64,000 nt of DNA, from contig NZ_VKDC01000008.1 of NCBI RefSeq assembly GCF_007097395.1, positions 1 through 64,000 of the forward strand, in the 5' to 3' direction. The position numbers were made by a program, and so were the translations under genes. The notes under the pieces were generated by a model, which had not been told where the DNA came from, ran no database searches, and saw nothing but the letters and a program-made list of their open reading frames with translations. Every line of letters starts with the position of its first letter. Position 1 is the stretch's first letter. Origin of the DNA: Fulvivirga sp. M361 (GTDB lineage Bacteria; Bacteroidota; Bacteroidia; Cytophagales; Cyclobacteriaceae). Shown here one piece after another: positions 19,330 through 28,629 of this stretch.

Positions 19330-20103
19330 ATGGGAAAGTTATTATTAGTAGGCGCGGGTCCCGGAGACCCGGAATTAATTACTTTAAAGGCTATAAAGGC
19401 CTTGGAAATGGCTGATGTAGTACTTTATGATGCGCTTGCCAATGATGAACTACTGAATTATTGTCGAAAAGATTGCCATAAAGTATACGTAGGAAAGAAG
19501 GCCGGACTGCACGCTTACCAGCAGATATTCATCAATGATATGATGGTGGATTATGTACGGCAAAACAAAATAGTGGTCCGGTTAAAGGGTGGTGACCCTT
19601 TTATTTTGGGTCGGGGGCATGAAGAATTAGCCTATGCATGGGAACGGGGTATCGACGTTGAGGTAGTACCCGGGGTAAGTAGTGCACTGGCAGTTCCTAC
19701 CGCTCATCATATACCTTTGACAAAAAGAGGTGTGAACGAGAGTTTCTGGGTGGTGACCGGTACTACCATGAACGGTAGTTTTTCTAATGATCTGGCTTTT
19801 GCCGCCCGGTCTACAGCTACGGTGGTTATACTCATGGGTATGAAGAATTTAAGTAAAATCATATCCCTGTTCCAAACCCACAGAGGTAGTGAAGAATCCA
19901 TTGCTATCATCCAAAACGGTACACGACATAACGAAAAAGCAGTGATCGGCACCCTGAAATGCGTCGAACAAAGAGTATTGGAAAATGAAATGTCCAACCC
20001 CGCCATCATTGTCATTGGAGAAGTTGTTAAATACTGTTTATCAAGCCCTTGCCTTGAAAAACAGCTGAATTCAATTTATTCGGACTTAATGGTTAAAGTT
20101 TAG
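19330..20103 (+). CDS. cobA: Uroporphyrinogen-III C-methyltransferase (siroheme synthesis)
   Basis: The protein of about 257 residues starts MGKLLLVGAGPGDPELITL at the ATG at 19330. An in-frame GTG at 19306 would add eight residues but would place the palindromic site 19320-19327 inside the gene, so I prefer 19330. SAM-dependent uroporphyrinogen methylase motifs are all present: GAGPGDPELITLKA, LKGGDPFILGRGHEE, VPGVSSALAVPTAHHIPLT and VILMGMKNL. It makes precorrin-2, the precursor of the siroheme that NirB needs. It is the monofunctional form: the CysG-type dehydrogenase/ferrochelatase half is absent and must be encoded elsewhere. Divergent from nirB with a shared control region. Confidence 0.92.
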   Translation: MGKLLLVGAGPGDPELITLKAIKALEMADVVLYDALANDELLNYCRKDCHKVYVGKKAGLHAYQQIFINDMMVDYVRQNKIVVRLKGGDPFILGRGHEELAYAWERGIDVEVVPGVSSALAVPTAHHIPLTKRGVNESFWVVTGTTMNGSFSNDLAFAARSTATVVILMGMKNLSKIISLFQTHRGSEESIAIIQNGTRHNEKAVIGTLKCVEQRVLENEMSNPAIIVIGEVVKYCLSSPCLEKQLNSIYSDLMVKV

Positions 20104-20474
20104 GGCAATTCCATCTGGTTTGTAGAGGAGTTGACTTGATTTTTAGGTTTTAGGAATGAATGGTGAAAGGGTAAAATAAGATTGATACAATAATTGGTCA
20201 TAAGAGCAAAAGATCAATGGTGAGTCCCATTCAACACCACTTTAACAACATAGACCATTTACTTGTCAACCAATTAAAAAAAATGTGTTGATCCTTTCAC
20301 AGAAAAACTGCTAACATTGATCCTGGGAATACGTTTTAAAAAAGACTGTTGCCTATCACTCTTTATAATTAACAAACCGTTTTAGTACCAGTGGTGGGAA
20401 CAGATCAGGTTAAAATATGGTTTGCTTCAACATCAGGTATGATGTGAAATTTTAGTTCAAAGAGGGCACTAGCT
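20104..20474. other. Intergenic stretch of about 370 bases
   Basis: I see no open frame, tRNA or clear terminator. It is A+T-rich and likely holds the promoter of the DUF4202 gene, but no TAnnTTTG element is convincing. No TTACGTAA site is present. Confidence 0.4.
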
Positions 20475-21056
20475 ATGGTTAATAAGTTTAATCTGGTGAT
20501 TGATGAAATAGATGTTATAAACAGTCACGACCCTAATAGCGAGTATGTCATCCGGAAAAAAATACCTGCCGCATTGATTTACGGACATCGCATGACAGAG
20601 ACGTTGTACCAACTTGACCCCGAACCGGATGAACTTTTGGTCATAGCCGCTCGTGGACAACATATTAAAAGATGGTCTATTCCCAGGAGCAGTTATACGG
20701 CCGATCGTAAAGGTTATTTAAAGTGGCGGACGGAACTTATGATGATGCACGCCCGCACTGTTAAGGAAATAATGCTACGGAATGACTATACTCCCGAGGA
20801 AGCCGAAAAAACCAGTGACCTGATCCTGAAAAAAAAGATGAAGCAGGACCCGGAAGCACAACTACTGGAAGATGTAGTGTGCCTGGTCTTTTTGCAACAC
20901 TATTTTGAAGACTTTATTGAAAAACATAAGGAAGAGAAGGTTGTCTCAATTCTTCAAAAAACATGGGGCAAAATGAGTAGAAAAGGTCAGGAAACAGCAT
21001 TAAAGCTCAATCTTTCGCCAAAAGCGTCAAATTTAGTGGCCCAGGCATTAGCTTAG
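20475..21056 (+). CDS. DUF4202 family protein
   Basis: The 193-residue soluble, mostly helical protein has conserved-looking segments IYGHRMTETLYQLDP, IAARGQHIKRWSIPRSSY, LLEDVVCLVFLQHYFEDF and WGKMS. The His and Asp residues in the first (Arg-Gly-Gln-His) and third (Glu-Asp) segments recall metal-dependent HD-type phosphohydrolase layouts, but this is only a visual resemblance. DUF4202 genes often sit near nitrate/nitrite or siroheme genes in Bacteroidota and Proteobacteria, which fits here. The biochemical role is unknown. It lies 370 bases after the siroheme gene in the same direction. Confidence 0.75.
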   Translation: MVNKFNLVIDEIDVINSHDPNSEYVIRKKIPAALIYGHRMTETLYQLDPEPDELLVIAARGQHIKRWSIPRSSYTADRKGYLKWRTELMMMHARTVKEIMLRNDYTPEEAEKTSDLILKKKMKQDPEAQLLEDVVCLVFLQHYFEDFIEKHKEEKVVSILQKTWGKMSRKGQETALKLNLSPKASNLVAQALA

Positions 21057-21207
21057 CTCAAACCAGGCAACTCATTGGCCATCTTACACACTATACTCTC
21101 TTTAGATCAACTATCTAAGTTAAAAATTCTTGCTACCTCAAATCATTTCACTGTCTCCCGTGTTTATCATGGAGTTATTGAATTGATTCAAATTGAACTG
21201 CCTCAAT

Positions 21208-22107
21208 ATGCCAAGCAACTATGATCTACTTATCCGGCAATTGAAAAATGGGCTATTTTGTTTGGCACTAAGCTACTTTTTGGCCTGTACTAACGATGAG
21301 GAAATACCGGATATAACCAAAGCCCCACCGCAAACGGGCAACAACGCCATCATAGAAAAACTAAGGACCGACTACAACCTGATGGCAGAAGAACAGATAG
21401 CTGTAAGTAACGATGAAACTGTATATGCTCAATTCACTGATCCGGTGACCCGGTATGCACACGGTATTCTGGGTGATCAAATAGAAGCCAGTAGACTAGT
21501 GGTAGTCGTCAACGGCGCTTTTCATGAGATCGCTTTAGATAATGAATACGTTTTTGAGGATATCAGACCCAGACTGTTTGATGTGGACAGTGATGGTGAA
21601 TTGGAGTTTATTACTATCCGAACCCACATACATGAAGGGGCCGGGATTGTGATCTATAAGGTAGTTGATAACCAACTCGAAGAGTTCGCATATGTCAACG
21701 AGATCGGAACACCGAATCGATGGTTGAATATTGTGACCATTTATGACCTGGACCAGGATGGCATTGTAGAACTGGCATGGATCCAAACACCTCACATTGG
21801 AGGCATCCTCAAGGTAGCAAAAATACGTGATGGAAAGCTTTTACCTACAGATGAAGCTAGTCAATACAGTAATCATGCGATTGGAGAAACCAATTTATGC
21901 CTCTCTGAACTTATTCAGGTAGGTGAGCAATCTATATTTTATGTACCTGCACAAAACAGGGAAGGTATAACGGGATTTTTTTATAAAGATCTGAAGTTGA
22001 ATATCCACGAAGAGGTCTCGATTAACGTTGATTTTTCCAAAGACCTGATGTCACAATACAACTTTCAGAAGATAGTTCGTACGGAGGACAATTGCATAAA
22101 CCCTTGA
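21208..22107 (+). CDS. Putative lipoprotein with FG-GAP/VCBS-like repeats
   Basis: I chose the ATG at 21208 over the upstream TTG at 21193. The protein then begins MPSNYDLLIRQLKNG, a short hydrophobic stretch and a lipobox-like YFLAC, suggesting a lipid-anchored envelope protein of about 299 residues. Two calcium-type DxDxDG motifs (FDVDSDGELEF and YDLDQDGIVELAW) are spaced about 55 residues apart, as in VCBS/FG-GAP beta-propeller repeats. The family is not recognised beyond that. It converges tightly (7 bases) on the comM gene. Confidence 0.6.
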   Translation: MPSNYDLLIRQLKNGLFCLALSYFLACTNDEEIPDITKAPPQTGNNAIIEKLRTDYNLMAEEQIAVSNDETVYAQFTDPVTRYAHGILGDQIEASRLVVVVNGAFHEIALDNEYVFEDIRPRLFDVDSDGELEFITIRTHIHEGAGIVIYKVVDNQLEEFAYVNEIGTPNRWLNIVTIYDLDQDGIVELAWIQTPHIGGILKVAKIRDGKLLPTDEASQYSNHAIGETNLCLSELIQVGEQSIFYVPAQNREGITGFFYKDLKLNIHEEVSINVDFSKDLMSQYNFQKIVRTEDNCINP

Positions 22108-22114
22108 CTGTTGC

Positions 22115-23653
22115 TTATCCGGCCCACCCTTCTCTATCCAGGCTGCGGTATTGAATGGCTTCGGCCAAATGCTCTATTTTTATTTCTTCTGAACCCGCCA
22201 GGTCGGCTATGGTACGTGATACTTTCAGAATACGGTCATAAGCCCTGGCAGAAAGGCCCAATCTTTCCATAGCAGTTTTGAGCAGGGTTTTCCCTGCATC
22301 GTTAATCTGGCATATCTTTTTGACCATTTGTGCGGGCATCATAGCATTACAATGCAGCGAAGCATCTTTGACAAATCGCCTGGATTGTACCTCCCGGGCG
22401 GTAATCACCCGGTCGCGGATCTCCTCACTACTTTCCGTCTTCATCGTTCCTGTCATCTCATCAAAGGAGACCGGTGTCACTTCTACATGCAAATCTATTC
22501 TGTCAAGTAATGGTCCACTTACTTTGCTCAGGTAACGTTGTACTACTCCCGGTCCACATACGCATTCTTTTTCAGGGTGATTGTAATAACCACACGGACA
22601 GGGATTCATACTGGCGATAAGCATAAAATTTGCCGGATAATCATGTGATACTTTTGCCCTGGAAATCGTCACCTTTCTCTCTTCCATGGGCTGCCGCATT
22701 ACTTCCAATACTGTCCGTTTAAATTCGGGAAGTTCATCTAAAAACAGAACCCCATTATGCGATAAAGAGATCTCACCGGGCTGCGGGTTTCCTCCACCCC
22801 CTACCAGCGCCACGTCGCTTATGGTATGATGCGGGCTACGAAAGGGACGCGTAGAGATAAGCGATGCTTTAACATCTAACTTTCCAGCCACAGAATGGAT
22901 CTTAGTAGTTTCAAGCGCTTCATAGAGTGATAACGGCGGCAGAATACTGGACAGCCTCTTGGCAAGCATTGTTTTACCGGCCCCCGGAGGTCCTATCATA
23001 ATCACATTATGCCCTCCTGCAGCGGCTATCTCCATAGCCCGTTTGATATTATCCTGCCCCTGAACGTCGGAAAAGTCAACGCCATAATTGTTTAATTCCG
23101 TCATAAATACATCGCGTGTATCCACTTCAAGAGGCTTGATCTCCTGATTTCCTTCAAAAAAGTCTAATGCTTCCTGCATTGTTTCTACTCCTATGATGTC
23201 CAGGTCATTGACAATTGCCGCCTCAGTAGCATTTTCTTTCGGGAGTACGAAGCCCTTAAATTTGTTTTTACGCGCTTCTATGGCAATGGGTAACACTCCT
23301 TTAATGGGTCGTAACTCTCCATCCAGTGAAAGCTCACCCATTACCAGGTAATCTTTCATGGTGTCACATTTGAACTGCCCGGAGGCCTGCAGCACACTTA
23401 ACGCTATGGGCAGGTCATAGGCGCTGCCCTCTTTTTTGATGTCTGCAGGAGCCAGGTTGACCACCACTTTCTGACGTGGCATACGGTGTCCATAGTGTTT
23501 TATAGCTGACTCTACACGATGGGCACTTTCTTTGACCGCACTATCCGGTAGCCCGCTCATCCAGAACTTGGTACCCTGTACTACTGTCACCTCTATGGTA
23601 ATGATCTTAGCATCCACTCCGAAAACAGCAGCTCCGAAATTCTTAGCTACCAT
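22115..23653 (-). CDS. comM: YifB/ComM-family Mg-chelatase-like AAA+ ATPase
   Basis: The 512-residue protein has an N-terminal Lon-protease-like ChlI domain (GLPDSAVKESAHRVESA). A Mg-chelatase AAA+ core follows with Walker A MIGPPGAGKTMLAKRL, Walker B GVLFLDELPEF and sensor region LIASMNPCPCGYY. A C-terminal Mg_chelatase_C domain has GLSARAYDRILKVSRTIADL. ComM is a branch-migration helicase that helps integrate incoming single-stranded DNA during natural transformation. A cysteine-rich insert (CPCGYYNHPEKECVCG) is normal for the family. Its stop codon follows the 1-base-overlapping gmhA gene. Confidence 0.93.
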   Translation of the reverse strand: MVAKNFGAAVFGVDAKIITIEVTVVQGTKFWMSGLPDSAVKESAHRVESAIKHYGHRMPRQKVVVNLAPADIKKEGSAYDLPIALSVLQASGQFKCDTMKDYLVMGELSLDGELRPIKGVLPIAIEARKNKFKGFVLPKENATEAAIVNDLDIIGVETMQEALDFFEGNQEIKPLEVDTRDVFMTELNNYGVDFSDVQGQDNIKRAMEIAAAGGHNVIMIGPPGAGKTMLAKRLSSILPPLSLYEALETTKIHSVAGKLDVKASLISTRPFRSPHHTISDVALVGGGGNPQPGEISLSHNGVLFLDELPEFKRTVLEVMRQPMEERKVTISRAKVSHDYPANFMLIASMNPCPCGYYNHPEKECVCGPGVVQRYLSKVSGPLLDRIDLHVEVTPVSFDEMTGTMKTESSEEIRDRVITAREVQSRRFVKDASLHCNAMMPAQMVKKICQINDAGKTLLKTAMERLGLSARAYDRILKVSRTIADLAGSEEIKIEHLAEAIQYRSLDREGWAG

Positions 23654-24231
23654 TAAACCGTGAGCTTTTCTATTAGCAGTATTAAAATATGGATGACCTT
23701 AATGTGTATTTCCTGGATACGATCAGCATAACCATAGTGAGGTACGCAAATCTCTACATCCGCCATACCTATCATTTGACCGCCCCCGTTACCTGTGAGC
23801 ACCACCACTTTGGCACCCTTCTTTTTAGCCTCCTTGATCGCCTCTAAAATATTTTTTGAATTTCCACTGGTACTGATACATAATATAACATCTTTTTCAG
23901 TGGCCACCGCCTTGATAAACCTGGAAAAAACATAATTGAAACCGTAGTCATTCCCGACGCAGGACATATGGCTGGGTTCAGCTATGGAGATGGCCGGGAG
24001 TGGCTCTCTTTCATCACGAAAACGTCCGGTCAGCTCTTCTGCAAAATGCATCGCATCACAGTGTGACCCACCATTGCCACAGGAAATGGCTTTTCCGCCG
24101 TTTTTAAAGGAATCAACAAAAAGTTGTGCCGCTTTATCTATGTTGGTCATGCAGGTAGCATCCGAAAGCACTTTATCTAATACATCGGACGCATGAAGCA
24201 GCTCCTGCTTAATGAGTTGTTGGTTGTTCAT
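23653..24231 (-). CDS. gmhA: Phosphoheptose isomerase
   Basis: The 192-residue SIS-domain protein has [35 protein letters not shown] and VLTGNGGG, all hallmarks of GmhA. It converts sedoheptulose 7-phosphate to D-glycero-D-manno-heptose 7-phosphate in heptose synthesis for lipopolysaccharide. His and Glu residues in [12 protein letters not shown] are the metal/catalytic set of the family. It overlaps comM by one base and is 12 bases downstream of a small membrane protein gene; no other heptose gene is in the window. Confidence 0.92.
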   Translation of the reverse strand: MNNQQLIKQELLHASDVLDKVLSDATCMTNIDKAAQLFVDSFKNGGKAISCGNGGSHCDAMHFAEELTGRFRDEREPLPAISIAEPSHMSCVGNDYGFNYVFSRFIKAVATEKDVILCISTSGNSKNILEAIKEAKKKGAKVVVLTGNGGGQMIGMADVEICVPHYGYADRIQEIHIKVIHILILLIEKLTV

Positions 24232-24243
24232 AAAGGTATTATC

Positions 24244-24588
24244 TTATTCTGTCACTCCATCATCGGAGGCTGGGGTATTCTTTTCTGATGATCCGTCTTT
24301 GGTAGCTTCCTGAAGGTCAAACATTTTAGCTTTATATGAATTTGCCTCTTGCCGTAATTTTGAAGCTTCTTTTTTGGCATTTCTGCCCGTTAAATTCATA
24401 AGTATCATATTGACTCCAAACAATATGAAACCAAAAATTGACGCGTATATCATCCAATCTATGTGCCCGCGCATCCATAAAAGGAATTCAAAATCTTCAG
24501 AACGATAATTTACATATATAGAAGTCACCAGAAGGCCAAAATGGAAAAGGAAATACGTAAGAAAAAATATAGACTTTGGATTTTTCAT
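24244..24588 (-). CDS. Small two-helix membrane protein with coiled-coil tail
   Basis: The 114-residue protein has two membrane segments (about 8-25 and 46-66). A charged helical tail follows (NAKKEASKLRQEANSYKAKMFDLQEA) that should form a coiled coil in the cytoplasm, then an acidic, disordered end. It has the layout of LapA-like membrane proteins but I do not recognise the family with confidence. It lies between the MsbA-like exporter and gmhA on the same strand, so an envelope role is likely. Confidence 0.7.
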   Translation of the reverse strand: MKNPKSIFFLTYFLFHFGLLVTSIYVNYRSEDFEFLLWMRGHIDWMIYASIFGFILFGVNMILMNLTGRNAKKEASKLRQEANSYKAKMFDLQEATKDGSSEKNTPASDDGVTE

Positions 24589-24648
24589 CTTTGGCTTCTA
24601 TCAATTAAGATGGGTATGGAACATGAGAATTAAAACTACAAAAATTAA

Positions 24649-26472
24649 TCAAGTATTCTGCATAGCGCTCAACTTTTTGTAAAGCCCGCCCTTTTCAAGC
24701 AATTCATCATGTTTCCCTCGTTCAAGGATCTCTCCATTTTGGATAACTACAATTTCATCAGCATGTTGTATCGTACTCAGGCGATGTGCAATCACGATGG
24801 AAGTTCGGTTTTGCATGAGGTTAAAAAGTGCTTGCTGTACCAGCATTTCAGATTCAGAATCGAGTGCTGAGGTAGCTTCATCAAGGAGCAATATGGGTGG
24901 GTTTTTCATGACTGCGCGTGCAATACTAAGTCGCTGACGTTGCCCCCCCGAAAGTTTCATACCCCTATCACCAATATTAGTATGATATCCCTGCTCTAAC
25001 TCAATAACAAAATCATGCGCGTTAGCTACTTTAGCTGCTTTTATCACATCTTCTTCGCGAGCGCTTTCTATACCGAAAGCAATATTATTAAATACAGTAT
25101 CATTAAAAAGGATAGATTCCTGGGTGACAATCCCCATCTGTTGCCTTACAGAATCCACCTTGCAATCCACTAAGGGTATATTATCAATCTTTATGGCACC
25201 TGAGACAGGGTCATAAAAACGCGGGATCAGATCTACCAATGTAGATTTACCTCCCCCGGACGGCCCTACCAATGCCACTGTGGTCCCCTTTTTGATTTTT
25301 AAGTTTATGTTTTTGAGTACCCTCTCTTTATCATAAGCAAAGGACACATTTTCAAATTCAATGGCCTCATGAAATCCGTCCAGTTCAACAGCCCCTACCT
25401 TATCCCTGATAGCTGGTACCGCGTCAATAATGGAGAAAATACGTTCTCCTGAGGCAATTCCTTTCTGTACGCTGGATATACCCTGTGCAAAGGCTTTTGC
25501 CGGGGATATGATTTGAGCAAAAATAGCCAGGTAAGCAATAAATTGTGCCGCATCCAGGGACGACTGGTCGCTCAACACTAAAGAGCCTCCAAAATAGAGT
25601 ATTAAACTAACGATAGCTATACCAATAAACTCGGAAATGGGAGACCCTAACTCTTTTCGATAGCTATAGGATAGGTTTACTTTTCTATAGAAATTCGTTT
25701 CTTCATCTACCTTTTTATTTACGTATTCACGGGCATTAAAAGCTTTAATGATACGCATCCCTCCTAATGTCTCATCCAATATATTAAGTATCCTGCCCAA
25801 TGATTCCTGGCTGAGAATGGCCTTTTTCTTTAGCTTTTTAACAATATACCCCAATGCACCACCTGCTGTAGGCAAAACCAACAGTGTGAAAAATGTAAGT
25901 TTCACCGAAAGCATAAACAGAACAATGAAGAAAATAACGATCTGCACCGGCTCTCTGAATAACGCCTTAGGGCTACCTAAAACAGACACTTCCAACTCGA
26001 GCACATCGGTAGTACTTCTTGAAATGAGGTCTCCCTTACGCTCATTGGAAAAGAAGCCCAGATGCATGCTCGAAATTTTTTTGTAAATGGCCATGCGCAG
26101 GTATTTTACTGCATCCAGTTTGATCCTGGCGCTAATGACAGCCGCTAAGTAACGAAACAGATTAGTGAGCAATACAGACACCAATACTATCAGGCATACG
26201 AAAACAAGTGCCTGCTCCTCCCCCTGGTGTTTTATGATGTATGAAAAGTAATAGTTGAAATAGTTCGTTACGTAATCAATACTAAATTCAAAGCCGGCTG
26301 GTTCTGCAAAAACAGTATCCGGAGTAAGTTTAAAAAGTACATTGAGAAGTGGGATCAACAGCGCAACATTGAATGCACTGAATATTACGCTGAGCAATAC
26401 AAAAGCAACATACTGCGGCACAAAAAGGCGTAGTTTTTTGGCATATCCGAATACCCGAAAAAATGTTTTCAT
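24649..26472 (-). CDS. MsbA-type ABC exporter (fused membrane and ATPase domains)
   Basis: The 607-residue half-transporter has a six-helix ABC_membrane domain in the first 330 residues, with a long periplasmic first loop (about 40-90). The ATPase domain has Walker A VGPSGGGKSTLVDLIP, signature LSGGQRQRLSIARAV, Walker B ILLLDEATSALD and H-loop VIAHRLSTI. It probably acts as a homodimer in the inner membrane. MsbA-type lipid A flipping is the default reading, and heptose/gmhA next door is consistent with that. Multidrug or lipid export by the same fold cannot be excluded. Confidence 0.88.
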   Translation of the reverse strand: MKTFFRVFGYAKKLRLFVPQYVAFVLLSVIFSAFNVALLIPLLNVLFKLTPDTVFAEPAGFEFSIDYVTNYFNYYFSYIIKHQGEEQALVFVCLIVLVSVLLTNLFRYLAAVISARIKLDAVKYLRMAIYKKISSMHLGFFSNERKGDLISRSTTDVLELEVSVLGSPKALFREPVQIVIFFIVLFMLSVKLTFFTLLVLPTAGGALGYIVKKLKKKAILSQESLGRILNILDETLGGMRIIKAFNAREYVNKKVDEETNFYRKVNLSYSYRKELGSPISEFIGIAIVSLILYFGGSLVLSDQSSLDAAQFIAYLAIFAQIISPAKAFAQGISSVQKGIASGERIFSIIDAVPAIRDKVGAVELDGFHEAIEFENVSFAYDKERVLKNINLKIKKGTTVALVGPSGGGKSTLVDLIPRFYDPVSGAIKIDNIPLVDCKVDSVRQQMGIVTQESILFNDTVFNNIAFGIESAREEDVIKAAKVANAHDFVIELEQGYHTNIGDRGMKLSGGQRQRLSIARAVMKNPPILLLDEATSALDSESEMLVQQALFNLMQNRTSIVIAHRLSTIQHADEIVVIQNGEILERGKHDELLEKGGLYKKLSAMQNT

Positions 26473-26502
26473 TGCTATAGCTTACAAATTAAAAGTATTC
26501 AC

Positions 26503-28200
26503 TTAAAACTCGTTCAATCGTTGCGGAATATTCCAGCGAAGAACCAGTGAAGTGAAATTGGTGTCATTAGAAAGTGCAGACAGGGCACTTTCTTCTTTTC
26601 TGTAAATATGTTTAAGGTCTATAAAAAAATTATGTTTCCAGTGATAGCTGATGGTAAGATCTCCATAAATCAAGTTGGTGTCCACTCCTTGGGCTATTTC
26701 ATTACCAAATTCCTGTTCACGGGTATCATTTTGAAGTAAAATATTCGCTCCCCAATTGGAGCCGGTAGTGTCTGCACCATAATTGGCGTACATAAGTTTC
26801 GCAGATAGGAATACTTTATCCATGGGTTGATACCTGACTATCCCTATAAGCTCATTAAAATTAGCGCCTAAAGGGTGTGCTAAAGATTGACGATAATGGG
26901 AGTAACTACCAAACGGTGTACCATGTGAATAAGCATATGGACGAGCCACATTAACCTCTCCTTGCAGATCAAGATTGTTAATACCAAAAGCATCCACATA
27001 TTCACCTCCAAGCTGAAAAGCCCACTTATTGCCCCACCAACCGGTACCTTCTCTTAAATTGTCCAGCAGGAATTCATCAAACACCAATTGACCGTAAATA
27101 GAAATGTTTTTTATAGCTAACCACTTAAAATCTGCTCCTACCAGTACATTGTCAGAACTTCCGTTTTGTTGTTCAATGGCCCGGTAGAAAATCACAGGGT
27201 TGAGGTACTTGAGTTCAAAAGCATTGTTAGATGCAGAATCGGTATTGCTGAAGATCACAGATTCAAAAATCCCGATATTAAGTTTTTTGCCAATATTCAA
27301 GCTTAAATGATGCAATGCCATATATTTATCCGGGAACCGGGTACTGCCTGAAAGGCCGCTTGGCGTACCAAATACATCCGCAGTCATTTGGGTGAAAAGG
27401 TTCGTATAGTTAAACTTCCACACTTTTGTATTAAGCTTCAGAAATAAGTAAGCCGGTGCATAATCAGAAAGTATCAGCGAACGGTAGCCATTCCCTACCG
27501 TAAAACGATCATGACCAAATTGAACATTAATATGTTTGCTGGCATTGAAACTTAAATAGCCACGTGCTGTGAAAAAATCAGCACCGTTATCTTCATACCC
27601 TTTCCAGAAACCTTCGTGGGGTACTACCAGTGTAGAGTCCCGACGTTGTCGAACATATAATGGGTGTACAAGCTGATTTTCACCAATGAAGGAGTAAAAC
27701 CCAACTTTATTATCCACCATACCACGAACTTCCACTCCACGGGTATTGATAAACGTATTGGCATTGTCGGCGCTTTCTCTACCCGCTGATAAATGCAGGA
27801 CAGGATTTACATGGAGATCAAAGTCATCGACCGACACATTATATAAATCGGACTTTACTTTATAGAAATGCTTTAAAAAAGGCTTCCGGGAATCATTTAT
27901 GTCCTTTTTTGACCATTCCCAGCTATCATTTCTCAGGTAGTTAAAATTAAACCGGTCCTGCTTTGAAAGTGTCGAAAACTCACCGGCTATTGTATCCGCA
28001 AAAGCTGCTATGTCCTCTCTTTGATAGGCTTTCCAGGAACTATGGAAATAAGGGTTAACACGGCCTGACTTGATCTCATATCTGTCTATCAAATGGTAAT
28101 AATCATCATTCAACGGCGCATTGACACTTTGCGCTTCCACTGAAAACGTAATATAACACAGTAAAAATGACAAACATCCCGCTAAACGACCTATCTTCAT
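26503..28200 (-). CDS. RemB-like / Wzi-type outer-membrane beta-barrel protein
   Basis: The 565-residue protein has a signal peptide (cleavage after VEAQ, about residue 24). The N-terminal region LNDDYYHLIDRYEIKSG and YFHSSWKAYQREDI resembles the Wzi capsule-assembly family. A barrel of amphipathic strands follows to the C-terminal LVLRWNIPQRLNEF. Flavobacterial members include RemB, a mobile surface protein involved in gliding. Surface polysaccharide binding is the shared theme. Gliding in this organism is an inference. It is 30 bases upstream of the MsbA-like gene and oriented with it. Confidence 0.65.
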   Translation of the reverse strand: MKIGRLAGCLSFLLCYITFSVEAQSVNAPLNDDYYHLIDRYEIKSGRVNPYFHSSWKAYQREDIAAFADTIAGEFSTLSKQDRFNFNYLRNDSWEWSKKDINDSRKPFLKHFYKVKSDLYNVSVDDFDLHVNPVLHLSAGRESADNANTFINTRGVEVRGMVDNKVGFYSFIGENQLVHPLYVRQRRDSTLVVPHEGFWKGYEDNGADFFTARGYLSFNASKHINVQFGHDRFTVGNGYRSLILSDYAPAYLFLKLNTKVWKFNYTNLFTQMTADVFGTPSGLSGSTRFPDKYMALHHLSLNIGKKLNIGIFESVIFSNTDSASNNAFELKYLNPVIFYRAIEQQNGSSDNVLVGADFKWLAIKNISIYGQLVFDEFLLDNLREGTGWWGNKWAFQLGGEYVDAFGINNLDLQGEVNVARPYAYSHGTPFGSYSHYRQSLAHPLGANFNELIGIVRYQPMDKVFLSAKLMYANYGADTTGSNWGANILLQNDTREQEFGNEIAQGVDTNLIYGDLTISYHWKHNFFIDLKHIYRKEESALSALSNDTNFTSLVLRWNIPQRLNEF

Positions 28201-28236
28201 GAGCGCAAAATAAAGGAAAAAATGTTTAAGTCCTGA

Positions 28237-28267
28237 TTTGTAACTGACGGATTAATATGTAACTTTG
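28237..28267 (+). promoter_or_regulatory. Bacteroidota-type promoter for L31
   Basis: The -33 element TTTG (28237-28240) is followed by exactly 19 bases and the -7 element TAACTTTG (28260-28267), matching the TTG-N19-TAnnTTTG consensus. The L31 ATG is at 28309, leaving a leader of about 35 bases. Confidence 0.8.
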
Positions 28268-28308
28268 CATTCCTTTTGGAGATAGTAAAAGAATAAAGCA
28301 TTACTAAG

Positions 28309-28551
28309 ATGAGAAAAGATATCCACCCAGAATATAGAGAAGTAGTATTTCAGGACAGTTCCAGTGACTTCTCATTCATCACCAGGTCTACTATGACTTC
28401 TGAGGATACCATTAAATGGGAAGACGGAAATGAATATCCTTTAATCAAAATAGAGGTTTCTTCAGCTTCACATCCTTTTTATACTGGCAAGAAACTATTT
28501 GTTGATACTGCCGGTAGAGTAGAGAAATTCAACAGAAAATATAAGAAATAG
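28309..28551 (+). CDS. rpmE2: 50S ribosomal protein L31, type B
   Basis: The 80-residue protein starts [20 protein letters not shown] and ends [16 protein letters not shown], as in type B L31. The zinc-binding cysteines of the type A form are absent, which marks it as the zinc-independent version. It binds the large subunit near the central protuberance. A consensus promoter and a strong terminator flank it, so it is a single-gene transcript. Confidence 0.95.
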   Translation: MRKDIHPEYREVVFQDSSSDFSFITRSTMTSEDTIKWEDGNEYPLIKIEVSSASHPFYTGKKLFVDTAGRVEKFNRKYKK

Positions 28552-28575
28552 GTACAGTTCGTAAAACTGTTATTC

Positions 28576-28611
28576 AAGAAGCCGTTTCTCTGAGAGACGG
28601 CTTCTTTTTTT
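28576..28611 (+). terminator. Intrinsic terminator of the L31 gene
   Basis: A 10-bp stem (AAGAAGCCGT at 28576-28585 with ACGGCTTCTT at 28597-28606) has an extra paired interior, and a run of seven T starts at 28605. It lies 25 bases after the L31 stop codon. Confidence 0.9.
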
Positions 28612-28629
28612 ATACGCATTTATTAAAGA

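Noticed and set aside
26268-26275. TTACGTAA as a regulator site
   Set aside because: This perfect copy is inside the MsbA-like coding sequence and stands alone; it is the background expectation for the motif.
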